Positions 52,669 to 61,361 of a DNA stretch of 64,000 nucleotides are shown piece by piece. The first letter of the stretch is position 1; each line of letters opens with the position of its first letter. A model generated the notes under the pieces. That model did not search any database, was not told where the DNA came from, and saw only the letters and a list, made by a program, of their open reading frames with translations. The stretch is from Sporisorium sorghi. Lineage: Eukaryota > Basidiomycota > Ustilaginomycetes > Ustilaginales > Ustilaginaceae. The DNA lies in the NCBI GenBank assembly GCA_023212695.1, contig JALCCG010000057.1:33085-97084 (forward strand). Direction: 5' to 3'. The translations under genes were made by a program, and so were the position numbers.

Positions 52669-52901
52669 TATATGGAGATGACCTCGGTGAAGTGAAGCAC
52701 AGGCTCCAAACATAAGCAGATCGACTTAGGGACAATCATCTTAAAACATAATACGATGTATACACCCGGGAGCAGAGCGAGTTCTGGGTTATGCCAGATA
52801 CGGGGACTTGGGGAGAAGGCGGGAAGGGGGAAAGCAAACGGTAGAGGAGGTGGAAGAGGAGAGCTTGAAGGAGGAAATGAGGTAAGAAGGCTAAGTATTT
52901 A

Positions 52902-52915
52902 TGTAAGCGCTATCA
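52902..52915 (+). promoter_or_regulatory. Catabolite-response element (cre) before cluster B
   Basis: TGTAAGCGCTATCA matches the CcpA consensus TGWAANCGNTNWCA in all defined positions. It lies 45 bases upstream of the kinase start codon, so glucose repression by CcpA is likely. Confidence 0.7.
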
Positions 52916-52959
52916 AAAAGAGATTCATCATTTTCATTTACGAAACGGAGGGAGTTTGT

Positions 52960-54738
52960 ATGCGGGGATATCATCGTCTTCATTCGATTGTCATTCAGCT
53001 GTTTTTGTTTTTTTTCATCGGCACCACACTCCCGGTACTTATTATGGGTTTCCTGTCGTACAACAAATCGGCATCAATTGTGGAGGAACAAGTCAGTAAA
53101 GTTGCCTCTCTCACCATTACTCAAGTCAGTGACAAACTGAATATGTTTTTCAAGAAACTGGACGATTCCTCGATGATGGTGCTGAACAGCAAGGTGGTGC
53201 ACGGCATTCTGGAGGATCAGGATATGAGCAAATATGATCTGACGCTGAAGGTGAAGGAGGGAAAGGATCTGTTGACCTCCATCATGATTAACTCGCCGGA
53301 AATATTGGATGTGTATGTATTCGATGTGCTGCGGAACAATTCGGTCCTCAGTGCCGATTCCCTGATGTCCATCCCGGACCAATGGGATTCCGCTTGGTAT
53401 CAGTCGATTCTGGAAGCTAACGGTCAGGCGGTATGGTTCGGCCTGTCCGATACCTCCTACCTGAAGCAGACGGGAATGGGATTTCCGGTATTCGGCCTGG
53501 GCAGGGCAATACGGAGCTGGGATACGGGGGAGATTGTGGGGGTGATGTTCATCGAGATCATGGGGGATGTCCTGATCGACGAATTAAACCATGTCCAGTT
53601 CGGTGATACAGGGTATATGTACGTGGCCAATGATGAGAACCGTTACTTCTATCATCCCGATCCCTCAATGTATGGGAAGCAGTCCCAGATCAAGCTGCCG
53701 ACGGGTCTGACGGAATATAACCTGAACAACAATAAAACACTCATGATTCCGTCGCGCCTGAACAATGGCTGGCATGTGGTAGGGATGGTACCGCTTAAGG
53801 AGCTGACGGCGGACTCGGCCAGCATACGGAGTTTCACCGTCTGGATTGTCTTCGGATCGATCCTCGCAGCGATCGGCATCGGTTATTTCATGACCCGGCG
53901 GATTGGCAATCCGCTCGTCCAGCTAAGCAGGCTTATGCGCAGAAGCGAAGCAGGAGATCTATCGGTCCGGAGCAAGAATGTAGGTTCCAGTGAAATTGGG
54001 CAGCTGGGAAGAAGCTTCAACAAAATGATTGAGCAAATTGATCTGCTGATCAGGCGGATTGCCGCGGAGGAGTCCGAGAAGAAAAAAGCGGAAATCCGTG
54101 CACTGCGGTACCAGATTAATCCCCACTTTCTCTACAATACGCTGAATTCCATCCGCTGGATGGCCAAGCTTAACCGGACTAACGACGTGGATCAATCGGT
54201 CACCGCCCTTGTTCATCTGCTGGAGGGGAGCCTGGAGCGCAATGGCGTGTTCATACGGCTCGGCGACGAGCTGGAGCAGCTCCGTAAATACATGATTATT
54301 CAGAATTACCGTTACGACCATCAGATTGAACTAAGGATCGATTGTCCTGAGGATATGGAGGACATCCATATTCCCCGGATGCTGCTGCAGCCAATTGTGG
54401 AGAATGCGATCTTTCACGGGATTGCGCCGCTGGATGACACGGGCGTGATTCAGATCAGGATTTCATCGCAGCAGCAGGATGTCCTGGTACAGATCGAGGA
54501 CAATGGGATCGGCATAAGACCTGAGCGAATAACAGGACTGCTCTCGCATGATCAGGATCACTCCAAACACGGCATGACCCATATCGGGCTGCGTCATGTT
54601 CACCAAACGGTCCAGCTGTATTATGGCAGCGGCTACGGAGTGTGGGTGGAGAGCCGGGAACACGAAGGTACACGGGTCACTATCACCTTTGCCAAGGAAA
54701 GGGGGGACGCTTATGTACAGAGTGCTGCTCGTGGATGA
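52960..54738 (+). CDS. Sensor histidine kinase, YesM type (cluster B, first)
   Basis: The 592-residue kinase has two membrane helices (about 9-31 and 290-310) around an extracellular dCache-like domain, a HAMP domain (IGNPLVQLSRLMRRSEAGDL), the His region RYQINPHFLYNTLNSIRWMAK with His389, and an ATPase domain (QPIVENAIFHGIAP, VQIEDNGIGI). ATG 52960 follows GGAGGGAG; the 68 codons upstream in frame are Gly/Arg-rich and non-conserved. The next regulator gene starts 26 bases before the end of this one. It should respond to a sugar signal outside the cell. Confidence 0.93.
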   Translation: MRGYHRLHSIVIQLFLFFFIGTTLPVLIMGFLSYNKSASIVEEQVSKVASLTITQVSDKLNMFFKKLDDSSMMVLNSKVVHGILEDQDMSKYDLTLKVKEGKDLLTSIMINSPEILDVYVFDVLRNNSVLSADSLMSIPDQWDSAWYQSILEANGQAVWFGLSDTSYLKQTGMGFPVFGLGRAIRSWDTGEIVGVMFIEIMGDVLIDELNHVQFGDTGYMYVANDENRYFYHPDPSMYGKQSQIKLPTGLTEYNLNNNKTLMIPSRLNNGWHVVGMVPLKELTADSASIRSFTVWIVFGSILAAIGIGYFMTRRIGNPLVQLSRLMRRSEAGDLSVRSKNVGSSEIGQLGRSFNKMIEQIDLLIRRIAAEESEKKKAEIRALRYQINPHFLYNTLNSIRWMAKLNRTNDVDQSVTALVHLLEGSLERNGVFIRLGDELEQLRKYMIIQNYRYDHQIELRIDCPEDMEDIHIPRMLLQPIVENAIFHGIAPLDDTGVIQIRISSQQQDVLVQIEDNGIGIRPERITGLLSHDQDHSKHGMTHIGLRHVHQTVQLYYGSGYGVWVESREHEGTRVTITFAKERGDAYVQSAARG

Positions 54739-56260
54739 CGAGGCAATCGCTCGTACAGGACTTCGATCCACCTTCGATTGGGAGAAGCACGGTTATCGGC
54801 TGGTCGGAGAGGCCTCCAATGGACAGCGGGCAATGAAGTGGATTCTGAATGGGGATCTCGACATTCTGATTACGGATATCGCGATGCCCGTCATGGATGG
54901 CTTGGAGCTGACCCGCCGGACCCGAGAGCTGTGTCCATGGGTGAAGGTGCTTCTGCTCAGCTGCCACAGCGATTTCGAATTCGTGCGCGAAGGCATCAGG
55001 CTTGGCGCATCGGATTATATTCTCAAACCGACGCTGGACCCGGACTCGCTCGGTGCCATACTCGATCAGATGCGTTCGAAGCTGGAAGAGGAGCGGCAGA
55101 TGCAGCGGATTCTGACGGAGCATGAGCAGCAGCAGCGGCGGAACAAGAAGAAGGCCGATGAGAAAATACTGTTTCAGGCCTTATCCGGCGATCCAAATGC
55201 GATAGAAGATTTGGAAGCCAGGAGTCATGGCGGCTCTTATATGATGGCTGTGCTTCAGCTTGATTCCGACATAGGAGATCGGGCGGCGGGGGGACAGCAG
55301 AAGGATTGGCATGACAGAATCGAACGGCTTCTGGAGCTGTTATATGACCAGGTCCCGGAAGCGCTGGCAGCGCGGCTGGAAACGGACCGGATCGCGGCCT
55401 ACGTACCGGTGCGTCCCGAAGAGAGGCGGGAAGTCAGCGAAGCGGGCATCAAGCTGCCAATTCGCTGTATCATCGGACTGAGCCGAGGCTTCAACAGCAT
55501 AGGCAAGCTGCATGAGGCTTTTCAAGAAGCCGTTGAAAGTCTGGAGGGGCTTTTCTTTTATAGGGATAAACAGATTCTTCATGCGGAGGATAGGCTCCTC
55601 GTGGATGCCGAATCGGCACAGGAAGGTTCAACTTCCGGACTGTATGGCTTTAGAGCGGGGCTGGCTGTTGGGAATATGGATAAAAGCGAAGTGGAGCTGC
55701 AGGCGATCATGGAGCGCTGGAAGCCTGGAAGGATGAACAAACCTGCGGTTCTTAAAGAAGCAGAGGGCATTCTGGGACTGCTGGCCATGCATTATCTCCC
55801 TGGCGGTCCGGCGCTGCCCCAGGCAGGAGAAGCGGGGCGGCTTCGATCGGTGGAGGAGGTAAAAGGGCTTGTTCTTGAAGCTTTCCGCATGCTGCGTGAG
55901 GAAGCCATCCGTCACCCCGTCCCGGAATCCACGCTGCATGAGCGGATTGTGCTGCAGGCTGTTCAATATATTAACGCCCGCTTTACCGAGCCCATATCTC
56001 TGCAGGAGGTGGCGGACGACGTGGCTGTAAGCCGCAACTATTTTAGTGAAATGTTCAAGCGCGTCACCGGGCACAACTTTATCGATTATGTGATTGACCT
56101 TCGACTGAAACGCGCCAAGGAGCTGCTCTCCACGACCTCGCTCAGAGTGTATGAAGTAGCTGACCGATCCGGATTTAATGATGTGAAATACTTCAGCAAA
56201 TTGTTCAAGAAGCTGGTAGGGATTTCGCCGGCTGAGTACCAGGGACAGCACCGTAAATGA
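54713..56260 (+). CDS. AraC-type response regulator, YesN type (cluster B, first)
   Basis: The 515-residue regulator has receiver residues Asp8-Asp9, Asp55 (ILITDIAMPVMDG) and Lys in ILKPTLDPDS, then a long linker domain (about 135-400) and an AraC DNA-binding domain at the C-terminus (ISLQEVADDVAVSRNYFSEMFKRVTG, YEVADRSGFNDVKYFSKLFKKLVGISPAEY). ATG 54713 lies within the kinase gene behind GGAAAGGGGGG, giving a 26-base overlap. It probably activates the transporter genes downstream. Confidence 0.94.
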   Translation: MYRVLLVDDEAIARTGLRSTFDWEKHGYRLVGEASNGQRAMKWILNGDLDILITDIAMPVMDGLELTRRTRELCPWVKVLLLSCHSDFEFVREGIRLGASDYILKPTLDPDSLGAILDQMRSKLEEERQMQRILTEHEQQQRRNKKKADEKILFQALSGDPNAIEDLEARSHGGSYMMAVLQLDSDIGDRAAGGQQKDWHDRIERLLELLYDQVPEALAARLETDRIAAYVPVRPEERREVSEAGIKLPIRCIIGLSRGFNSIGKLHEAFQEAVESLEGLFFYRDKQILHAEDRLLVDAESAQEGSTSGLYGFRAGLAVGNMDKSEVELQAIMERWKPGRMNKPAVLKEAEGILGLLAMHYLPGGPALPQAGEAGRLRSVEEVKGLVLEAFRMLREEAIRHPVPESTLHERIVLQAVQYINARFTEPISLQEVADDVAVSRNYFSEMFKRVTGHNFIDYVIDLRLKRAKELLSTTSLRVYEVADRSGFNDVKYFSKLFKKLVGISPAEYQGQHRK

Positions 56261-56339
56261 TCAAAACTTCATAGATCGGAAAAGAAGCCACTTTTTCGGA
56301 ACATAATCCGTTCAAATGCTTTTTGCCAAAATTTTATAA

Positions 56340-56353
56340 TTAAAGCGGTTACA
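56340..56353. promoter_or_regulatory. cre-like site before the cluster B binding-protein gene
   Basis: TTAAAGCGGTTACA deviates from TGWAANCGNTNWCA at one position. It lies about 50 bases before ATG 56402, in the region where the transporter promoter is expected. Confidence 0.55.
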
Positions 56354-56401
56354 AAGTGCTGTGCCAGCAAAACTAAATCGGGTTTGAATGGAGGAAATGA
56401 A

Positions 56402-57724
56402 ATGACAAGGAAACAGGTAAGAGGGTCGTTGCTTGTAATCATTCTTCTACTATCATCCATGCTTCAGGCGTGTGGAGGAGGCGGAACTACGGAGGGCGGA
56501 GATTCGGGAAGTAGCGAGAAGGTCAAGATTAAATGGGCGAGCTGGGGGAATCCCGGAGAGCTTAGCCGCTACCAGGAGCTGACCAAGGATTTCAACAAGA
56601 AGCATCCAGATATCGAAGCCGAATTCATTCCAATTCCCGGCGAGTATGATCAGAAAATATTAACCCAATTAACGGGAGGGACAGCGCCGGATATTTTTTA
56701 CGCCGGTGACGGTCTGATCGTGAAATTGATCGAGAATCAAAGCATTGAGAATTTAACCCCCTACATGGATGCCCCGGAGAGCTTGATCAAGAAGGAGGAT
56801 TACTTCGAGGGCTTGTGGGGAGCAGCGGTGCGGGATGGGCAGACTTACGGCGTGACGGTGGATTGCAACCCGATGGTGCTGTGGTACAACAAGAAGGTGC
56901 TGAAGGAAGCGGGTATAACCGAGATGCCTGCCGATCTTCAGGCGAATGGACAATGGACCTGGGACAAGTTCAAGGAAATGTCGGACAAGATCCGGGACAG
57001 CAAGAAATACGGCTACGTGCTGGATAATTCCTGGAACAGTTATCACAGCTGGGTTACCTCGAATGGAGGCCAGGTCTACGATGACGAGGGGAATTTCGTG
57101 GCGGCTTCGGATCCCAAGGCAATGGAGGCTTTCAAGTTCCTGTACGACAACGTGAAGTCCAAGAACATTACGTTCTCCGGGACGCTTCCCAAAGGGCAGG
57201 GCGGGGACGCCATGTTTATGTCCAACCAGGTCGGATTTGTTGCTGCGGGACGGTGGTATCTGCCGCTGTTCAAGAAGAATCAAGGACTTGAGTATGACGT
57301 GGTAACTTGGCCTACCAACACCGGCAACAAAATCGAGCCGGCCGGTATCCCAACGGCATTCCTGGTCATGAACAAGGCAGCGAAGAATAAGGAAGCAGCC
57401 TATACCTTTTTCTCCGAGTATGTAAGTAAAGAAGGTCAACGTTACCGCCTGCAGGGCGGCGGCAATGCGGTCCCGTCGGTACAAGGCACGGATGATGTGG
57501 TCCTGGAAGGAAATCTGCCGGAGCATGCCCAGTTATTCCTCGATGCTCGTGAGATCGGGTATTCCCTGACGCCGTTCGAGGCGGGCATTCCGGGTCTCAG
57601 CCAGGATATCACATCCAAATTCGAGGCACTGTGGCTGAAAGATCAGGATCTTGAAAGCTCCCTGCAGGACATTCAGGATATGGCTAATAAGAAAATTCAG
57701 GATTACAAGAGCGGCAAGAACTGA
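56402..57724 (+). CDS. Sugar-binding lipoprotein of the ABC transporter (cluster B)
   Basis: The 440-residue family 1 extracellular solute-binding protein has a lipoprotein signal (lipobox MLQAC), a Gly-rich linker and the binding fold (IKWASWGNPGELSRYQELTKDFNKKHPDIEAEFIPIPGEYDQKI in outline, GGTAPDIFYAG, WTWDKFKEMSDKI). GGAGGAAATGAA precedes ATG 56402. It is the first of three transporter genes. The substrate is unknown; the family covers malto-, xylo- and other oligosaccharides. Confidence 0.94.
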   Translation: MTRKQVRGSLLVIILLLSSMLQACGGGGTTEGGDSGSSEKVKIKWASWGNPGELSRYQELTKDFNKKHPDIEAEFIPIPGEYDQKILTQLTGGTAPDIFYAGDGLIVKLIENQSIENLTPYMDAPESLIKKEDYFEGLWGAAVRDGQTYGVTVDCNPMVLWYNKKVLKEAGITEMPADLQANGQWTWDKFKEMSDKIRDSKKYGYVLDNSWNSYHSWVTSNGGQVYDDEGNFVAASDPKAMEAFKFLYDNVKSKNITFSGTLPKGQGGDAMFMSNQVGFVAAGRWYLPLFKKNQGLEYDVVTWPTNTGNKIEPAGIPTAFLVMNKAAKNKEAAYTFFSEYVSKEGQRYRLQGGGNAVPSVQGTDDVVLEGNLPEHAQLFLDAREIGYSLTPFEAGIPGLSQDITSKFEALWLKDQDLESSLQDIQDMANKKIQDYKSGKN

Positions 57725-57754
57725 TCAAGCTCTGGAGAGGAACGGTGAGAAGAT

Positions 57755-58708
57755 ATGAAGACGCAGCCTGCTGGAAGCCCCGGAGTCTCTCCTTCTCCGG
57801 AGCAGCTCCCGGAGAGGAGAACAATCTCCTTAACAAGCAAGACATCCGATGGTTTATGGGGCTACTTTTTTATCCTTCCCCAGATGATCGGACTGATCGC
57901 TTTTTCATTAATTCCGCTGATTTCGGCTTTTGTTATCAGCATGATGAACTGGGACGGGATGGGAGCCAAGAAGTTTATCGGACTCCAGAATTTCATATCC
58001 CAGCTTCAGGATGAGGAGTTCCATATCGCCCTGGTCAACACGGTGTATTATACGATTCTATCGGTACCGACAGGCATTATTCTGGCCATGCTGGTGGCGG
58101 TAGGCTTAAACCGGGTTCGCGGGAAAATCCTGTACCGGCTGATCTACTTCATGCCGAACATTACAATGTCCGTCGCAGTGGCCGTTGTGTTTATGTGGCT
58201 GTTCAACGCAGACTTTGGGCTCATTAACATGTATCTGCAGCAATGGTTCGGTATTACGGGACCTTCCTGGCTGACGGATTCCAGATATGTCATGCCCTCG
58301 ATTGCCCTCTTGAGCGTATGGATGGGACTCGGGGGGAACATGGTGCTGTTCCTTGCCGGACTTCAGGGGATATCCAGAAGTTATTATGAGGCAGCCGAGA
58401 TTGACGGTGCAGGCAAATGGCAGCAGTTGATTCATATTACGATTCCACTGCTGTCGCCGACAACCTTTTTTGTAACGATCATGTCCATTATCGGTTCCTT
58501 CCAGGTGTTCGACCAGTCCTTTGTCATGACCTCCGGCGGACCGGCGAAGGCGAGTTATACTCTCGTGTATCACATTTACGAGACAGCCTTTGCGGACTTT
58601 ACCTTCGGCAAGAGCACGGCGTCAGCCGTCATCCTGTTTGTGATGATCCTGTCGCTCACCTTGTTCCAGATGAAAATGTCCAAACGGTGGGTTCATTACG
58701 AAGACTAA
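57755..58708 (+). CDS. Sugar ABC transporter permease, MalF/UgpA type (cluster B)
   Basis: The 317-residue CUT1 permease has a polar N-terminus of about 30 residues, six membrane helices and the EAA loop YYEAAEIDGAGKWQQLIHITIP. The pair with the next permease and the preceding binding protein makes a complete importer except for the ATPase, which is not encoded here and is probably shared (MsmX type). A GAGAGGAACGG stretch lies upstream, with moderate ribosome binding site quality. Confidence 0.94.
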   Translation: MKTQPAGSPGVSPSPEQLPERRTISLTSKTSDGLWGYFFILPQMIGLIAFSLIPLISAFVISMMNWDGMGAKKFIGLQNFISQLQDEEFHIALVNTVYYTILSVPTGIILAMLVAVGLNRVRGKILYRLIYFMPNITMSVAVAVVFMWLFNADFGLINMYLQQWFGITGPSWLTDSRYVMPSIALLSVWMGLGGNMVLFLAGLQGISRSYYEAAEIDGAGKWQQLIHITIPLLSPTTFFVTIMSIIGSFQVFDQSFVMTSGGPAKASYTLVYHIYETAFADFTFGKSTASAVILFVMILSLTLFQMKMSKRWVHYED

Positions 58709-58740
58709 CGGATCCATGCGAGGAAGGAGGAGGAGAATGA

Positions 58741-59574
58741 ATGATACATCGGGGATTGAGAATGTCCACCGTCGTGCTGCACATCGTTCTGATCATAGGT
58801 GCTTGTATTATGGCACTGCCGTTTGTTTGGATGGTGCTCAGCTCGCTCAAGGATTTGTCGCAAGTATTCGTGGTGCCGCCCAAATGGATTCCGGACCCGT
58901 TCATCTGGTCCAACTATAAGGATTCCCTGACGGCACTGCCCTTCGGGCGCGCATACTTTAACAGCTTTTATATCAATATGATCGTCGTCCTTTCACAGCT
59001 AGTTACCTGTTCCATGGCAGCCTATGCTTTTGCCAAAATCACGTTCCCGTTTCGGGAGCCGCTGTTCATTCTGTTTCTGGCCACCATGATGGTGCCGGGA
59101 CAAGTGACCATCATTCCGCTATATCTGATCATGAAAAATATCGGATGGCTGGACACGCATCTGGCGATTATTGTCCCTTCGGCGTTGCTCAACGCATTCG
59201 GGGTGTTTCTGCTCCGGCAATTCTTCCGGGGAATTCCGAAAGAGATGGAGGAGGCCGCCATTGTGGATGGCGCGAACCGCTGGACGATCTATGCCCGGAT
59301 CATGCTCCCTTTGATTAAACCGGCGCTGTCGGCACTCGGCATTTTCACCTTTCTCGGGATGTGGAACAACTTCTTTAATCCGCTGATCTTTCTCAGCAGC
59401 ACGGATAAGTTCACCGTTCCGATGATGCTGAATCTGTACCGCGGCATGTATTCCACAGACTGGACACTGATGATGGCGGGGGCTTCCATAGCACTGATTC
59501 CGGTCCTTATCGTATATATCATCGGCCAGAAATATATTATTGAGGGCGTCACCTTATCGGGAATTAAAGGGTAG
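58741..59574 (+). CDS. Sugar ABC transporter permease, MalG/UgpE type (cluster B)
   Basis: The 277-residue second permease has six helices, the EAA loop MEEAAIVDGANRWTIYARIMLPL and the usual MalG-type C-terminus (KYIIEGVTLSGIKG). AGGAGGAGGAG lies directly before ATG 58741; the closer ATG at 58737 is in another frame. It ends the transporter transcript at a long stem-loop. Confidence 0.94.
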   Translation: MIHRGLRMSTVVLHIVLIIGACIMALPFVWMVLSSLKDLSQVFVVPPKWIPDPFIWSNYKDSLTALPFGRAYFNSFYINMIVVLSQLVTCSMAAYAFAKITFPFREPLFILFLATMMVPGQVTIIPLYLIMKNIGWLDTHLAIIVPSALLNAFGVFLLRQFFRGIPKEMEEAAIVDGANRWTIYARIMLPLIKPALSALGIFTFLGMWNNFFNPLIFLSSTDKFTVPMMLNLYRGMYSTDWTLMMAGASIALIPVLIVYIIGQKYIIEGVTLSGIKG

Positions 59575-59589
59575 CTGATAGGTGATAGG

Positions 59590-59645
59590 AATAACCCGTA
59601 AGCTGGATTCTTAGATGACAGAATCCGCTTGCGGGTTATTTGCGT
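59590..59645 (+). terminator. Terminator after the cluster B transporter genes
   Basis: AATAACCCG (59590-59598) pairs with CGGGTTATT (59632-59640), and an inner GGATTCT/AGAATCC stem extends it. The T run is short (TTTGCGTT). Confidence 0.7.
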
Positions 59646-59730
59646 TCTGCGCCTGAATGGCCTTGTAGAACCAGGCACCATCACGATTAGCGTTCACATC
59701 AATTTATACAAGTCAGTATATTCTCATAGG

Positions 59731-59771
59731 TATACTAGTATGGTAGTATAAGTAAAATGAGTGCGCTTACA
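59731..59771. promoter_or_regulatory. Dyad and cre-like site before the second regulator gene of cluster B
   Basis: An inverted repeat TATACTA-N6-TAGTATA (59731-59750) is followed by TGAGTGCGCTTACA (59758-59771); read on the minus strand the latter deviates from TGWAANCGNTNWCA at one position. They lie within 75 bases before ATG 59802, so a separate CcpA-controlled promoter is likely. Confidence 0.45.
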
Positions 59772-59801
59772 TAATACGCTTCACTAAGGGAGACGATGAC
59801 G

Positions 59802-61343
59802 ATGTTCAATGTACTTCTGGTGGATGATGAACCATGGGTCCTGGAGGGGCTTAGGACCATGATTGACTGGAACCGGTTCGGATTCCAAATATGCGGAGAA
59901 GCCCTGAGTGCTCCGGAAGCGTTGAAGTTAATAGAACGATTGCAGCCGGAGCTGGTCATGACGGATATCCGCATGCCTGTGCTGAACGGTCTGGAATTGA
60001 TTGAGCACAGCAATCGGACAATGCCCCATCCACCGAAATTCGTGATTCTGAGCGGATATGATGATTTTGGATACGCCCACAACGCCATGCAGCAGCGGGT
60101 TGCGGAATATTTGCTCAAACCGATTGATGATGAAGAGATCGAAGCTCTGTTAGCCAGACTGAGCCATGTGATCCGGGATGAGTATGAAACCGAACATAGC
60201 CATCAGATGAAAGCGGGCATCGCCATCCATTATCTATTGAATCGATTAATTCAGGATGGGGATAACCACGATATAGCGGAGCAAGTCCGCAAGGCGATGT
60301 TGATCCAGGGAGAGCCGGAGCTTCGGTGTCTATTGATTGATACGGAGTCCTCGGGCATGGACTTGATGAAATGGATTGCCAATCATGGCCCCGAGGGACT
60401 GCTCGGATGCTTTCAGGATAGCAGCGGCAGTCTCGGAGTCCTGCTTCGTGTTGAGGAGCAGGCCCCTGATGACGTTATGGAAACCGCGCTTCAATTGCAG
60501 TCCGCACTGGTCCAGGAGCTGGGAGGGCCGGTTATCGTGGCATTGAGTGCCATGGGGAGAGGAATTCAGGCCGTCGGGGAGCTTTACCGGCAAAGCGCGG
60601 AGGTGCGTCATTATAGACGAAGCCAAGGAAGAAGCGGCGTGTTTTGTTATCAGGAGCTGAGGAGAATGGCCGATTCCCGGGAATTTCCGTTCGGGCGGGT
60701 CGAAGATTTAATGTCGATGATCCTGGCAGGGGAGTCCCAACCAATCGAAGCATGTTTGGAGCGGATCTTCGCAGTCATGACCGATTACATGCCGGATCTG
60801 AGAGCCATTCGGGCCGATGTGGCTGATCTGGAGTTGTCGCTGTGCAGAACAATCGCCGAGATGAATGGGGATCCGGATATTTTCATGAACAGGCTGCAGG
60901 AGGAGCTTGGCAATCTGGATGATGCCTGCAATGGTGCAGCGCTTAAGAACTACGTGCGGCATCTCGCGCTCCAAGCCTCCTCACTGCTCGCTGAGTTGAG
61001 GAAGCACAACGAGCACAACACGATTTTTCAAGTGATTCAGTATGTCGACCGGGAGTACCGGAGTAAGCTGCAGCTTCAGGAGTTGGCACAGCATTTTCAC
61101 ATGAACGCCACCTATTTGGGACAGCTGTTCAAGAAGCACGCAGGCAGGCCTTTTAAGGAATATGTCAATGACAAGCGGATTGAAGAGGCCAAGCTGCTGC
61201 TGAAGCGAAGCGGGATGAAGGTGTCCGAGGTTGCACAGCATGTCGGGTTCCCGAACGCGGACTATTTCATCCATAAATTTAAGATGACAACTGGGATGCT
61301 GCCCTCGAATTACAAGAATAATGAGGATAGCAAGCTGCGCTAA
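59802..61343 (+). CDS. AraC-type response regulator, YesN type (cluster B, second)
   Basis: The 513-residue regulator has receiver residues Asp8-Asp9 and Asp55 (LVMTDIRMPVLNG) and Lys in LLKPIDDEEI, a middle domain, and a C-terminal AraC domain (LQLQELAQHFHMNATYLGQLFKKHAG, MKVSEVAQHVGFPNADYFIHKFKMTTGMLPSNY). ATG 59802 is nine bases after AAGGGAG; ATG 59796 is in frame but very close to it. It precedes its kinase gene, the reverse of the order in the first pair of the cluster. Confidence 0.94.
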   Translation: MFNVLLVDDEPWVLEGLRTMIDWNRFGFQICGEALSAPEALKLIERLQPELVMTDIRMPVLNGLELIEHSNRTMPHPPKFVILSGYDDFGYAHNAMQQRVAEYLLKPIDDEEIEALLARLSHVIRDEYETEHSHQMKAGIAIHYLLNRLIQDGDNHDIAEQVRKAMLIQGEPELRCLLIDTESSGMDLMKWIANHGPEGLLGCFQDSSGSLGVLLRVEEQAPDDVMETALQLQSALVQELGGPVIVALSAMGRGIQAVGELYRQSAEVRHYRRSQGRSGVFCYQELRRMADSREFPFGRVEDLMSMILAGESQPIEACLERIFAVMTDYMPDLRAIRADVADLELSLCRTIAEMNGDPDIFMNRLQEELGNLDDACNGAALKNYVRHLALQASSLLAELRKHNEHNTIFQVIQYVDREYRSKLQLQELAQHFHMNATYLGQLFKKHAGRPFKEYVNDKRIEEAKLLLKRSGMKVSEVAQHVGFPNADYFIHKFKMTTGMLPSNYKNNEDSKLR

Positions 61344-61361
61344 TCCGGGAGGGTGCCTTTT

